A stretch of 64,000 nt of DNA from Spongilla lacustris (GCA_949361645.1 OX442419.1:8669377-8733376); one strand, 5' to 3'; positions 32,851 through 45,129 are shown, counted from the first letter of the stretch. The notes: generated by a model not told the origin, from the letters alone. A program made the numbers and translations.

Positions 32851-35800
32851 ATGCTCCTGTTCATTCAAGCTGTAATTGCCTTAGCATCATGCTCAGCAGG
32901 TAAAGCCAAAAGGACCTTTGAAAAATGCAGACTCTTTAAATATCCATCAGGGAATAGATGTGGATTTGCCCATGTACTGCCACTTTATGCAGGGCATGCA
33001 TGCATGCATGCAATGGCAAGTAATCCTGTAAATTCCTCCTCCAAACACATAGTGATCTTCACATTGGGTTCCATGATAAATGAGCCAAGTGTGAATGCTG
33101 CAATAATTTCAACCTCATTGGTCGGACTGTCATCCTGTGAAATAGTCATATCTGAAGTAACTTCATCCAGTGTGATGGTGACAAATTCAGTACCCTCACC
33201 AAATGTGATGGTCACATCTCCACTACCATCATCCAATGTGATGGTCACATCTCCACTACCATCACCCAATGTGATGGTCACATCTTCACTACCATCACCC
33301 AATGTGGTGGTCACATCTCCACTACCATCACCCAATGTGATGGTCACATCTTCACTACCATCACCCAATGTGATGGTCACATCTCCACTACCATCACCCA
33401 ATGTGATGGTCACATCTCCACTACCATCACCCAATGTGATGGTCACATCTTCACTACCATCATCCAATGTGGTGGTCACATCTTCACTAACATCACCATT
33501 GATCATTACTGCACAAAGTTCCATGGAGCTGCCTACTGCAAGCATGATGATCCCTCCCCTATCAGCAACTGAGAGTATGTTACTTAACTGCATATATATG
33601 GTTGGTGGGTTACCATAGCTATGGTTGGTGGGTTACCATAAGCTGAGCAGTGGTTCAATTTTTTCTGTGCACTAACGCCCTACATCTTTCATCTCCCACA
33701 CAACATACATACATATTACACACAATTGTCACACAAACACACACAACACTGCCATAAAACATCAATCCCTTCTATCAAGTGGTTCCAATACTGGTTGGCT
33801 GTGTGGGGGGAGGACTTGCAGCTCTTTTCATCACTTTCACCATAGCAGCAATGGTAAGTACAGGGGGCACATACAGTGTGATGTGATGTGATGGAGAGGT
33901 GGGGTAGATTATATTCATGGGAGGGAGGGAGGGAGGGAGGGAGGGAGGGAGGGAGGGAGGGAGGGAGGGAGGGAGGGAGGGAGGGAGGGAGGGAGGGAGG
34001 GAGGGAGGGAGGGAGGGAGGGAGGGAGGGAGGGAGGGAGGGAGGGAGGGAGGGAGGGAGGGAGGGAGGGAGGGAGGGAGGGAGGGAGGGAGGGAGGGAGG
34101 GAGGGAGGGAGGGAGGGAGGGAGGGAGGGAGGGAGGGAGGGAGGGAGGGAGGGAGGGAGGGAGGGAGGGAGGGAGGGAGGGAGGGAGGGAGGGAGGGAGG
34201 GAGGGAGGGAGGGAGGGAGGGAGGGAGGGAGGGAGGGAGGGAGGGAGGGAGGGAGGGAGGGAGGGAGGGAGGGAGGGAGGGAGGGAGGGAGGGAGGGAGG
34301 GAGGGAGGGAGGGAGGGAGGGAGGGAGGGAGGGAGGGAGGGAGGGAGGGAGGGAGGGAGGGAGGGAGGGAGGGAGGGAGGGAGGGAGGGAGGGAGGGAGG
34401 GAGGGAGGGAGGGAGGGAGGGAGGGAGGGAGGGAGGGAGGGAGGGAGGGAGGGAGGGAGGGAGGGAGGGAGGGAGGGAGGGAGGGAGGGAGGGAGGGAGG
34501 GAGGGAGGGAGGGAGGGAGGGAGGGAGGGAGGGAGGGAGGGAGGGTCGGAGGGAGGGAGGGAGGGAGGGAGGGAGGGAGGGAGGGAGGGAGGGAGGGAGG
34601 GAGGGAGGGAGGGAGGGAGGGAGGGAGGGAGGGAGGGAGGGAGGGAGGGAGGGAGGGAGGGAGGGAGGGAGGGAGGGAGGGAGGGAGGGAGGGAGGGAGG
34701 GAGGGAGGGAGGGAGGGAGGGAGGGAGGGAGGGAGGGAGGGAGGGAGGGAGGGAGGGAGGGAGGGAGGGAGGGAGGGAGGGAGGGAGGGAGGGAGGGAGG
34801 GAGGGAGGGAGGGAGGGAGGGAGGGAGGGAGGGAGGGAGGGAGGGAGGGAGGGAGGGAGAGAGGGAGGGTTGCATTTTTGAAATAAATATACATAGGTAG
34901 ATTCTAAGTTAGGACACTGATAAGGGAGGGGTAAAATGTACATACCTTATGGGCAACCCTTGTTGGCTAAAATTTGAGATAGTTCTTTTACCTTTTTAAC
35001 TCAGTGCTATTGCAAATGCTACCATGGCAGCAAGTATGTCATCAGTCACTTACACAAAGGAAAGGCTATGAATGCTGAGCTTGGTGTGGTTACAAGCGTA
35101 CAGGAACCTATACTTGGAGGTGTGTGTGCACGAGTCATAAGAGCTTTGATGGTTGCACACAACAGTGTGTATTAATTCAAATTTTATATTTTCTTCTATC
35201 CCCCATAACCCACCCCATCCCTTTGCTTAGTAATCACTGTTCCCCCCTCTCTCCCGCCCTGTTAACGCAAATTGGCCATATTTTGACACATTATGCAATG
35301 TAATATAAACCTGTCTCCCTCCTTTTCCACCCTATCCTCCATCCTCCACCTTCTCCCACCTATTCCAATCACTCCTCCTCCTACTCCTCTTTTCTTCTTA
35401 AGTTCCATGTTACAGAGTGTCACGCAACTATAAACCTCTAAACAAGGATGACCTTCAATTGAGGACTGGAGATGTTGTGACCTTAGTACAAGCCACGAGC
35501 AGTAAGGAATGGTGGGAGGGGACAGTTGGAGAACAAAATGGATGGTTTCCTAAGATATGTGTGGAATATTTTGACCCAGAAGCAGAGAAAAAGGCACGAC
35601 AGAAAGGTTAGGATAGAACTACACATGTATTAGTTCTTTTACAACAGGACAGCATTGTTGTATTACTGTGCAGTAAATTTAACATCTTGAAACATGCACT
35701 GTTGTTTTGCAGTGGGTACAATCACCCCAAAAAGTGAAAAGATGAATAAACTAAATCGCAGCTTCAGAAGGATGTGTGGCATGGAGGTGACAATGTATGG

Positions 35801-36143
35801 CAGAGTTGGGAAGGTGACCTCATCATGCAGCAAGCTGAGTGAAGCAGCATCACACGGTCACCCTGAGTCAGCAGACAGTCACCCTCAGTCACCTGATAGT
35901 CACCCTCAGTCACTTGACAGCATGATTGAGGTCATTATCAATGAAGCTGCTTTAAACAGTCCTCACGAAGCAATGGCTGCTGACTACGAGATTGATTCTC
36001 TGGGAGGGAGTGGTGATGGAAGGCTGCCCGAAAGTGTGCATAGTGGTAATGACACAGTACCACCTGTGGGAAGATTTCACCTAGTACCAAGTGTCAGAGG
36101 TTTGGAAGGTTTATGCAAACAAACTCATGACATAATTGAATGA
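32851..36143 (+). CDS. single-pass membrane receptor with cytoplasmic SH3 domain, copy A
   Basis: Six exons with matching phases: 32851-32899, 32993-33574, 33780-33853, 35005-35119, 35418-35606, 35713-36143. Exon 1 is a signal peptide (MLLFIQAVIALASCSAG). Exon 2 is an extracellular Ser/Thr/Pro-rich region with about nine 11-residue repeats PSPNVMVTSPL. Exon 3 is a membrane helix (VPILVGCVGGGLAALFITFT). Exon 4 is a Cys/Lys-rich juxtamembrane stretch (CYCKCYHGSKYVISHLHKGK). Exon 5 is an SH3 domain: NYKPLNKDDLQLRTGDVVTL, then WWEGTVGEQNGWFP, with the ALYDY-like tyrosine, WW and GWFP positions kept. Exon 6 is a Ser/His-rich tail with HPESADS repeats, ending HDIIE. The layout suggests cell-surface signalling or adhesion linked through proline-rich partners. 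I know no named protein with this architecture. Intron 1 (93 bp) is open in frame, so retention is possible. Confidence 0.72.
33195..33500. repeat. 33-bp coding tandem repeat (SH3 receptor A)
   Basis: About nine units of CCATCACCCAATGTGATGGT plus CACATCTCCACTA. On the opposite strand the repeat is also open (LGDGSGDVTIT). Confidence 0.93.
33919..34869. repeat. 951-bp (GGGA)n tract in an SH3 receptor A intron
   Basis: About 237 tetranucleotides with one variant at 34545-34548 and a GAGAGAGGGA end. Unit B has only about 73 bp here (58284-58356). Low-complexity Pro/Ser/Leu or Gly/Arg/Glu frames through it are not genes. G-rich strands of this kind can form quadruplexes. Confidence 0.98.
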
Positions 36144-36429
36144 ATCTGCTGTGAATGATCAAAGCATTCGAAGTTGTTGATACTGTTAATATTAATGCCT
36201 GGAGTCATGATATTGTGTGATATACATGTATATGTATAGGCAGCAGAGTTGCAACTAAATGTACATTGCAAAAGCATAAAATAATGTTTTTATCTCTGTT
36301 AATGTGCGGTTATATGTAAAAGCAGCGAAGTTGTAGTTTACACACACATTTGTGCATGCCATGCTTAATACTGCAGTCTGGATGCATGGCCGTGGTGCTT
36401 AATACATGTAGATTAAAGTGACCGAAATG

Positions 36430-36602
36430 TCAGTACCTCCTCCTCATCCTCCACCACCACCTCCTCCTCCACCTCCTCCTCCTCCTCAGTCCTCCTCCTC
36501 CCCCTTTTTCTCCTCAACCTCCTCCTCCTCCTCCTCAGTCCTCCTCCACCTCCTCCTCCTCCTCAGTCCTCCTCCTCCTCTTCCTCCTCCTCCTCCTACT
36601 CC
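36430..36602. repeat. imperfect (TCC)n tract downstream of SH3 receptor A
   Basis: TCC triplets broken by CAGTCC and CTTTTT words; the equivalent tract in unit B is 570 bp. Confidence 0.93.
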
Positions 36603-36605
36603 TCA

Positions 36606-38084
36606 CATAGCATAACTTAGAATTAGAACAGTTTTCAATAATGCCAATCACACCAATAGCCGGTATATTTGATAAGATATACAGTTACATTATAATTACA
36701 CATTATTGAGTGCAAAATTACTAGTAATTGCTGCATCCCCAGAACACTCATTGTTAGACACTATATGGTATAATTATGAACTAGTTAATTCTAAGAATTT
36801 TCAAGTCATATGCAGTGCATATCTGGAATCTATACTGAGCTAAACAAACTCAGTGCTGGAGAATAAAGAACACAAGCCGGTTTTGAAAGCAAATTTAACA
36901 CTACTGTTGGCGAGTCAGTTAGTTCTGCCAAACACATTTAGAGTAGTGTCTGTGGAAAATGTTTATATCAGCTCTACACATACAACATCATGTGACAGCT
37001 TTTGCTGACCTATATGAATCCTCATAGGCTACATGGCAGGCCTACAAAGTTAGAGGCAACAGCTGTACACTTGAAGGCTTTCTTGAATTGCGCACAAGTA
37101 ATGGTTCAGTTGTCATCTGTGATCCAATAGGTGACACAAGGAGAAGAAACAGATAGCTAAAGATATACATTCTACTTGGGTGTGGACACACCTTCTATAT
37201 CTGACATTTACAAACACTTCATTTTTTAGGCATGAATGAAGCAACCAGCATCATAATGATGGCCTGCACCATTGCAGCCATTCCATAGTTCTTCGTGAGT
37301 AGAGTATAATTAATGCAAATTTGAAACCACTGATGTATATTGTACCAAACCACATGCCGCTATAGTTATTTGTACATGATCATCGTGCATATATAGATGT
37401 GATGGCCTATCCTGGCCACATCTCTCAACAAAGCACCTATATGTATGGGGTAAATGTTGAATATGAAGACTAGATGGTCCACAAAAATCATGAGAATAGC
37501 CCCTGCCTGAGTGGGGACAGGTGGCAGCATTGGAAAGTGCTGCATTGAAGCTTGCAAATATCCTCAAATGTAGCTAACTCCCACATACCATCCGAAGTAG
37601 ATGGCACAACAGGGGGCTCAAAGGAATGAGTACATTTATTCAAGTGGAAGTTACTATGTGAGGTTTTCCACCAAGGAATGGCAATTGGGACAGATGGACA
37701 ACATATATACCCATGCTTCTGAAACCAACTTAGCCAAGTATCTGGAAACAAACCAGGTAACACACCTTCAGCAGGAGAAGCATGTTAACATAACTTAGAT
37801 ACATATACGTGTACGCATACATGCAGGTATACTAATAATCATAATAACAATAAGTAAAACAATAATACATACATACAGACTATAGAATACAATACCATAC
37901 ATGTATAAGAAAAAATTATACAGCACGTAATACACTTAATTCATAGCACACATATGCCTAAACGGTAAACCGCACCATCACCCATACCAGTCCCAGACCT
38001 CCTTTTTTTTTTTTTTCTCTACCTTGTAGAATTGGTTGCTCATAGAATAGTAAAAGCCAGTCTGGCCCGCGAACCCAGCCTGCC
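36606..38084. other. 1.5-kb block present only in unit A
   Basis: In unit B the TCC tract runs straight into CCATTTCACTCATTCTGC (60486), which in A comes only at 38082. No inverted ends or target duplication are evident, so a deletion in B through the TCC repeat is as likely as an insertion in A. No gene seen. Confidence 0.7.
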
Positions 38085-38529
38085 ATTTCACTCATTCTGC
38101 AAGGATTTTTTCCACTTGAAAGTTAGGCTATTAATACAACTTTTAAATGATACATATTTTAATATAATTATGTTCTGTACGGAAGCTCAATTTAACCGGT
38201 TGACTAACGTAAACAAGCCGCCCACGTTCAACACTCATCACTGTTGTCCCGTAGATCAACGGGTCGCACCGGACGGTTGACTAACTGGCCACTCAACATT
38301 CATGTTTCAGTACCCACAGCACAGCCTGATTTGCAACTGTGTAAGTAATATACGCTCCGGATTACAATCACCGTAAACTATTTCCATTCACCCTTTCGCG
38401 ATCGAATCTCATTTGATCTGTGATATTGTTTGAAATTGGATCATGGCATGACACAATAACATTGTATGTTCAGGCATTAGTAGTTGAACGCTTGTTCTTC
38501 ACATACCTTGAAGGTTATGCATTTCAGGT

Positions 38530-38701
38530 GATACCATTCTTTACAGCCACAACGCTGAATCAGTGTTGCTTGCATGGCAAGGGGCAGATACAATAACGAA
38601 CCTTTTCAGTTCTATTCTGGTCTGGGATTCTGCTGCTGCATGTAAAAAAATGGTACAATTTTTCCTCTTTCAATGCAGCCTACGAGATGGAACTTCAGTA
38701 T
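38530..38701 (+). other. possible exon shared by both units, unknown protein (A)
   Basis: After an acceptor-like TTTCAG, the frame DTILYSHNAESVLLAWQGAD... is open to a stop at 38699-38701. The counterpart in unit B (60967-61193) is open for longer, to KVTKQKQ. Substitutions between the units are mostly amino-acid-changing, so selection is doubtful. Confidence 0.3.
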
Positions 38702-39269
38702 AGTCATAATTGACTTTGCCGATCAAAACAGAGTGACAAAGCAAAAGCAATAGTAAAGACACCACAATCATTTCCATTTGGTTGTTCCTGTATGTCAGCA
38801 TACTTATACACTATCAGCAACCATCTTTTTGTGATCTCACGTAGGTCCCCAGGCTTACTATCATAGATGGGGGTGCACCAACAGTAGATACCATTAACCA
38901 GTGTACAGTATTGACATTCAATATCTGAATGGATGATTTCTTTTTTGATTCCATTTGGTAATTCAGGGCTAGAATAGTGGATTGTAAGCCATCAATGCTG
39001 CTCCTTCAATAATAGCTTCTGGAGATATCTCTGCTACCTGAATATGAAATTGTTGTGATTTGGGCAGGTTCGACGTGGATGGTGCAAACATGACAAATCC
39101 TTACATGGGTAGTTTTTTTTTTTTCATTGTGTTTTGCAACTGCAATATAAAATAAAGCATGTGCACTGAGGCTGTTTTAATGCGACATAATATACCTGTG
39201 CCAACATGCTAATAAGAGAGTTAAAGATAGCTAAACTATGGGGGAAAAATCTGACATATGCAATTGCAT

Positions 39270-40340
39270 TACTTAAAGTGATCTATTTCAAAGGGAGCAG
39301 AAATTACTGCAGTGGGTCCCAGAGTAAGTTGGGAGTGCAAAATGTTCTTGCATGGGTTTCCTTTATGATAATGATTCCTGCAATGGCACCTCAGAGTGAA
39401 GCATGTTTCCAACTTTTCAGTCACACTTGTTTCAAATAAAACTGTTCCATTGTGCTCTATTTGCTTCAACCGCAATGAGCTGCTCAATCTCCTTGGTGTA
39501 AATGGCATTACAATGAGGTGATCCACTATGCACTACTCCTCTTCATCAAATTTCCTCTTGCATTCAATACTAGGCATTACTGCTGATCTTGGAGGTTGTC
39601 CAAAAATAAGTTCTAAAGATGTGTACTTTCTTTAACTGCTCACCTGAGTGTTAATGGTATCTGCAAGCTAACAACAGTGTTTCATTGCATGCCAACAATA
39701 TATTCCACACTTTAGTATAAATGGATTGTAATTTTGATTAAGAGGAATATGGTGCAGCATGGATAGGGGTTTTAATATGCATGCAGTTAGAGTAGATACA
39801 ATTACAATATCTATAATGTACAGACAATGTAATGCAGTCATATCCCAATGGTATAATGAACTTGTTCAGTGACTGTGGGTGACGTAGCATGGCCACTGGT
39901 AAGCTGCACTGTTCCTGGCCAAGATGCAATAACTTCTTAAATTACTGAATTCTCATCCATTCTCACTGTGCAATATGTTAGGGAGTCCAAATCCTGGGAA
40001 TACCCTCTTCTCCCATGCATTGGCAACTTCCTTAGCCATTTTTGAATGTAATGGATATGCTAAGTTAAATTTAGACCAATGATCTACAATGTGTAGGATC
40101 TATTTAAAGTTGTGATGTAGCATGTGCTGCATATCAATCAAGTCAATCTGCGTGAGGAGAGGAAGAAAGAAGAAAAGGGGAAAATGAATTTGGCACCACT
40201 ATTGCTTCGTTAATAGCATATGAGTAATGACTGACCTGCCCTCTTGGAAAAAAAGCCATTAGCCACATGCAGTGGATCTTAGAGGAGTGCGATTCTTCTG
40301 CGGAAGCTGAACACAACATACCTCACACAGTTTGATGAAG
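39270..40340 (-). pseudogene. integrase (rve)-type transposon relic, KRBA2/Ginger-like (A)
   Basis: Minus strand, several frames. From the N-terminal side: a HHCC-like HFIKLCEVC, then IDLIDM, then VDHWSKFNLAYPLHSKMAKE and FGLPNILHSENG.EFSN of the integrase core, then LIFGQPPRSAVMPSIECKRK and VDHLIVMPFTPRRLSSS with a Cys/His-rich end. These are the landmarks of Ginger-type and KRBA2-like integrases. Stops and shifts are common, and unit B carries the same relic, so it was inserted and decayed before the duplication. Confidence 0.65.
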
Positions 40341-40678
40341 TGTTCAACAGCTCCAACACTTCTTCTTGTATAAGGATTGAATCTAAATTTATAAGTCCTC
40401 AACTTACTATGATGCATAAGTCAAGTTGAAGTCTTACATGTACCTTATTGCTGTTTAAATTGTTACATGTAGGTTAATTCAATGTTCATGCATGATCTTT
40501 AGCAATACTAATAATCAGCTATTCAGTTGTAGTGCTAAATTTATAGTGCATATACATGTAAAATGTATGTAAAGCAAACTATATAATGTGAATTATAATC
40601 ACAGTTTGGTCACAAAATCTCAGCAAGGCATCTCAGCATGGGTTAAATCATGAAACTGTGCGACTTGAGTATATGGGT

Positions 40679-42292
40679 TCATTGTACATGCACTCTCCTA
40701 GAAATCTCTTTGACAACAGGTCTGATGGGAGGAAAGAAGAGCAGGACAATGCACAGATATACTCCTACAGTGAGCATGAGGGATATCATCCCATAGCGTA
40801 CATTCAGGTTTGACCTAGTGATCGAAGTAATGAAGTATGTGATTCCTCCGATTCCACTGGTGATAGACAGAAGATAAGCCAGAATTATTATTCCATGGGG
40901 TTGAAATCGCTTCATTGTAATAACTTTACCTGAGAAAAACCCAAAGAACACACAAGCCGCTAAAAGAACACACTCCCATATAGCCACAATTAAGATCCAA
41001 ATCACGTCATGCCTGCAATGGCAACTTTCTCTCATTACTGTGATCAAATTATCCCCTAATTGCTCTAAAGTTTTATTCACCAGTCGTATATAGTGATCGC
41101 TCCCAAGCCAAACTACACAGAAAACAGCACTTAGAGAGGTCAGAACCACAACCACGGCGCCCAGAGTGGTATCGTTTAAGTGCTTGGAAGTGCGCTTATA
41201 TTTGGCATTGAAGACGTAATACAGCCTCGCGGTCTTCACTAATGTCTTTACCTTAATGCTCACTCCAAACGCCTCCAAAATTGTATAGAAAACCGTGGCC
41301 ACGTTGACAAGGTAACATCCGGCGTAAGCAAAATTATTGAGCCTCACACTGGAGGCCTTGATGGACTTCGTGTGGCTGTACAATGTGTTCAAGAGGTTAA
41401 TCACCATGATTATCACAGAAGCAGCCACGTTCAATAGTATTATTACTGCCGCTAGAGGTAGAGATACGAGAATGTACAGCTCATCGAATTTTGTCGACAC
41501 AAAATGAGCCGTTGTATAATTCACCTTAATTGTATCATTAGCAAACGTATATAATGCTATTTCTTCATCGGATTGACTTTCTTCAAAAACTGAAATATGC
41601 TACTCTCTCGAGTAATTATAAATCCTGTCGAAGTCACTGGATAAGAGAAAGCGACTTGCGCAATGCCCTTTAGCTTTTCTGTAAACAATGTATAAGAAGT
41701 ATAGTCCACGACATATTCACTGTCATAGAGTATTGCGGTGCGAGTCCAGTTATTGCACCTGAAAAGAGCGACCAGGGCGTTTACGTCAATTTCCGTTGAA
41801 CGTAGAATTCCGTAAGAGTAAGGATATGTGACACGATTGGCAAGGGTTGGAGAATTCCCAAAGTGGATATTGTTCACTGCTATTTCTGGCCTCCCCGTAA
41901 GCTCGGACACTGCTTCGATTGAATTGGTACACTCAGGACCAATGAAGGCAACAATATGTTTGTCGCTATATTAAATAGAGCTGTGATACGAGGTTTATAA
42001 CGGCCTTAAAGCTAATGTTGCAGCCGTCATCAGTTTCAATCCGCTTCAGCTCGTAGTCCGGCCACAGAAGGTCCGTTCGATTGTTGATACTTTCCAGCGC
42101 CAGGTACGCACCGCTAACCGTTTGTGGACCATCGGCATAGAAAGGTTTGAGATCTGTATTATTGTCAGGGTACGAGAGGAAGGAGAGAATGTAGAGAGTC
42201 TTGTTTCCGTGTTGCTGCCCGCCAGCAAAATTTGCAACGAGAGCGACGAATACAATGCACGCAGTCACATAACATCTCTCCATATTATGCAT
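40679..42292 (-). pseudogene. GABA-B-like class C GPCR, copy 2
   Basis: Minus strand. ATG at 42292 opens a signal peptide (MERCYVTACIVFVALVANFA) and lobe 1 of the Venus-flytrap domain (LYILSFLSYPDNN..., GPQTVSGAYLALESIN). Four lesions are visible: a frameshift at about 41960 (after VSQLYLI); deletion of lobe 2 between FSYPVTS and TGFIITRESS near 41637 (copy 1 keeps it); a 1-bp loss in an A run at about 41587; and a 63-bp deletion at about 41240 that removes TM3. The seven-helix part (40679-41524) is otherwise open and ends ISRRVHVQ like copy 3. Without TM3 it cannot fold as a normal receptor. Confidence 0.88.
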
Positions 42293-44423
42293 GTGGTCTT
42301 GCGAGAAACTATACTGGTAGATATATATCTAAGGATCACGCGACATATGTAATTTAATGCAGCATGCACTTTTAAAATTTCTGTGCTCAATGCTCTCGAT
42401 GTAAATCAGCTTCACTTTGGTTAAGAAAATTATATTACCCTGAGTGGCAATAGGTGACTGTATTATAATTATTATTTTATTACGTAAGGTCTACGCCCTT
42501 GTCCGCAGCCACCATGAGACATTTCTTTCATAGGGCGAGTACAGTTATGTTATGACGTATTTGGGTGCATGGCAAAATTGCATATGGAGCAATGCAATAC
42601 AGTACAGTACAAAGGTCTAAAGATGACATGCATATGACTCAGAATAATAATGGCCGCAAATTTTGGTTTCAAGCGATGGTATCTCATCAGCCAATACATT
42701 GGTAAATAACCATTTATTAAAAGCACGCCAGTACCACGTACAGATTCGACTAGCGATAAATAACCAGTTCCAGTTGCCAGACATAAGCAGACATGGCGAC
42801 CTTGACTTCTACTACCAAATGATTAGCCTTAGATATCTCAGATTGCTATATTTTTCAAGGTCTTTAGAGTCATTCATCAGTACACAGAGCAGCACAATCG
42901 TTTCAAGCCTTATCGTTGTCTGCTCAAATTTCCTTGGATTGCCTACAGAATAGTGGTTCTGTCTCCCGTGTGTACCTTTAGTTCATCTGATACCATGGTA
43001 GCGATCCTGGAGTGCTAGTATAAGTCAATCAAGGACTGCATTTCACAAAGCACTGGAATTATGCAGAGAAAGGCTGTACCATAAAGATGTTGTAATAAAA
43101 TCTGATGAGTTCTCTTAGGTCATGACCATTCCAATGCCAAATACAAGCAATCAGCTCAGTCAAAGAATGGCTGACAGGATAGTTCAAATCATCAAAAGCT
43201 TCATTCACATTGAAAGAACAGTATATCGTGTGGACAGCAGTTCTATACATGCAACACTTAAAAACACCGTGATTTCCGGGTACTTCTAAATTTCAGAGTA
43301 GATGTAAATGATACTGTTCTTGGTATAAACACATTAAGAAGCTTCTAAGAATGCTACCTACACAGCTTCTGTCATTCAAAACCAGATCAGTGCCATTGAT
43401 GTTCTTGAAGATCAAATTATCAAAAGGCGAAATGTTTCACTTCGATAGCGGATATCTTCTTCTGTACATTTTAGTGTCATATACTTAGTTATCGTGTGAC
43501 TCATTAATATTAATTAGCCCCCCCCCCCCCCCCCCCCCCCCCCAAATTTAAGTGATTGACAACGGCCATGCGATATACTATATCATCACCAAGTACTACA
43601 TGACAGAGAGACTAGACTGGAAATGAAGTGTATACTACCCCCCAACGAGTACATATAGACCCTTTGCAAACGCATAAATTAATAAATTAGGGCGTGGCAG
43701 TCATGTGACATGACACAATGTAGTGCGACGAGGAATCCGCGATGTTTACAAGTAGCTAGACACTGCGGGGAAGCAGCGCTGCATCAGTGCCATAAGAAAC
43801 TTGACCTGTTGAGTTTGTCGAGCGATCCGCATTATGCTCCGATTGATGCCAGGATCCAGAAATGTGTCTAGCACTTCAGTAGAAATTTTTTCTACATGTG
43901 CATTTGTTTGGTTCATTCTCCAAGTTCTTACAAAAAAAGAGGAGTTGAAAGCCTATATGGAAGTGCCGAGGTTCAGACGTACTTTTCGGCGGGCTACGTA
44001 AGTGACATAAAGCTGCTGCAAATCAAACAGCTACAGCTATAGGCCTATAGCGGCATTGCCTTGAATGTAGTGTTTAGTTTTTTATTTTTTTTAACTGATC
44101 TATATCTCTCAGGTTAAGCACAGTCACAAAAGAAGGGACAAACCTTTTACCTATTCTTCCAGAAATGGTACTCAAATCAAAAAGTAGCAACACAAATTCA
44201 TCCGCAGCAGAGGAAGAACATACACATGTATAACTGAAGTGTGATGCTATTGCAATATGCCAGAGGAGACTAGCAAAGCTCAGTATGATTGGCTGCAATA
44301 ATCCTAGCTGTCCTATTGAGTGATTCCATGTGGCATGCATATTTAAATACATATGGAAACTTATTGTCCAGACTGACAGCTGCAACTTAAAAAAAAAGAC
44401 TCAAGCATGTATGCATGTTTAAA
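42293..44423. other. no gene seen
   Basis: Contains a poly-C run at 43518-43543. Short frames only. Homology between units A and B cannot be tested here because unit B leaves the window. Confidence 0.4.
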
Positions 44424-44455
44424 TTGGGTTAGGGTTAGGGTTAGGGTTAGGGTTA
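44424..44455. repeat. interstitial telomere-type repeat (TTAGGG)4
   Basis: Four perfect TTAGGG units with partial units on both sides. Too short for a chromosome end. Confidence 0.92.
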
Positions 44456-44639
44456 AAGGGTTAAATTGAATGGTACAACTGATTCACACATCAGTATGAC
44501 ATAATGCAGTACACACAGTAAGCCAGTATACTGACAGCCAATAGTACGAATATCATTTCAATTGTTTTTTAGAATGTGATCATAATAATGTCCTTCAGAA
44601 TTGTATATAGTAGAGATATCACATGTTAATTAAACATGA

Positions 44640-44930
44640 ATTCTTGCATTTGATAAATATTTCCCTTGACCAGCCTTCTGATTTTTCTTTTACCTTTATA
44701 TTAGTACTGATAGGAGGAGCAACAACTTGAGCACAATAATGACCCACTGCATCTTCCACTGTGAAGCCACTATCAGTTAATGTGATGTCACCAGGGAACA
44801 GATTTTCTAAAATGCCACATTGCTCTATACTCGCTGAATAAATGCTCTTCCAGGTTTTGAAAGGAAAGAGAAAGTACCCTCGTGAATAATATAGCAATAA
44901 GAAATGGTATATCGTCCTTGCATGTAACAA
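44640..44930 (-). pseudogene. DDE_Tnp_4-type transposase fragment
   Basis: Reads CGILENLFPGDITLTDSGFT then VEDAVGHYCAQVVAPPISTN on the minus strand. GD-hhhh-D-GF.hhD......hhhPP is the second catalytic block of Harbinger/THAP-type DDE_4 transposases (usually ADRGF; here TDSGF). No other domain was found, so it is a relic. Confidence 0.55.
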
Positions 44931-45129
44931 GATAAATAGGTCTCTCTATAAATATCTCTGTGCAGTCAATTACATAAATGCATCTACCATAAAACTTTTA
45001 AATGTTTTTTGCCGGCATACTCTTCTTCACTTTACTAGGCCAGTGAGAGGGCTCAGCCACTGAACCATGCATAACCGATGAGGACCAATTGTTAACTGAA
45101 GAAGCATGAAACAGTTAACTGAGTGCATG

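Larger units (their letters stand above)
31472..41530. repeat. segmental duplication unit A
   Basis: Collinear with 54902-64000 (unit B), in the same orientation, with near-identical stretches of hundreds of bases. It holds the SH3 receptor gene (+), an integrase relic (-) and GABA-B-like copy 2 (-). Differences from B: no 945-bp hAT-like insertion, a long GGGA tract, a short TCC tract and an extra 36606-38084 block. Confidence 0.92.

Noticed and set aside
32985..33593. Minus-strand protein GDGSGDVTITL as the main gene
   Set aside because: No signal peptide, splice partner or neighbouring exon on that strand, while the plus strand joins six exons in phase. Kept only as a finding to check.
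33716..34943. Long open frames of Pro-Ser-Leu or Gly-Arg-Glu repeats
   Set aside because: They are readings of the (GGGA)n tract, which is open in several frames on both strands. The tract lies in an intron and is short in the duplicate unit.
44424..44455. Chromosome end
   Set aside because: Only four TTAGGG units with ordinary sequence on both sides.
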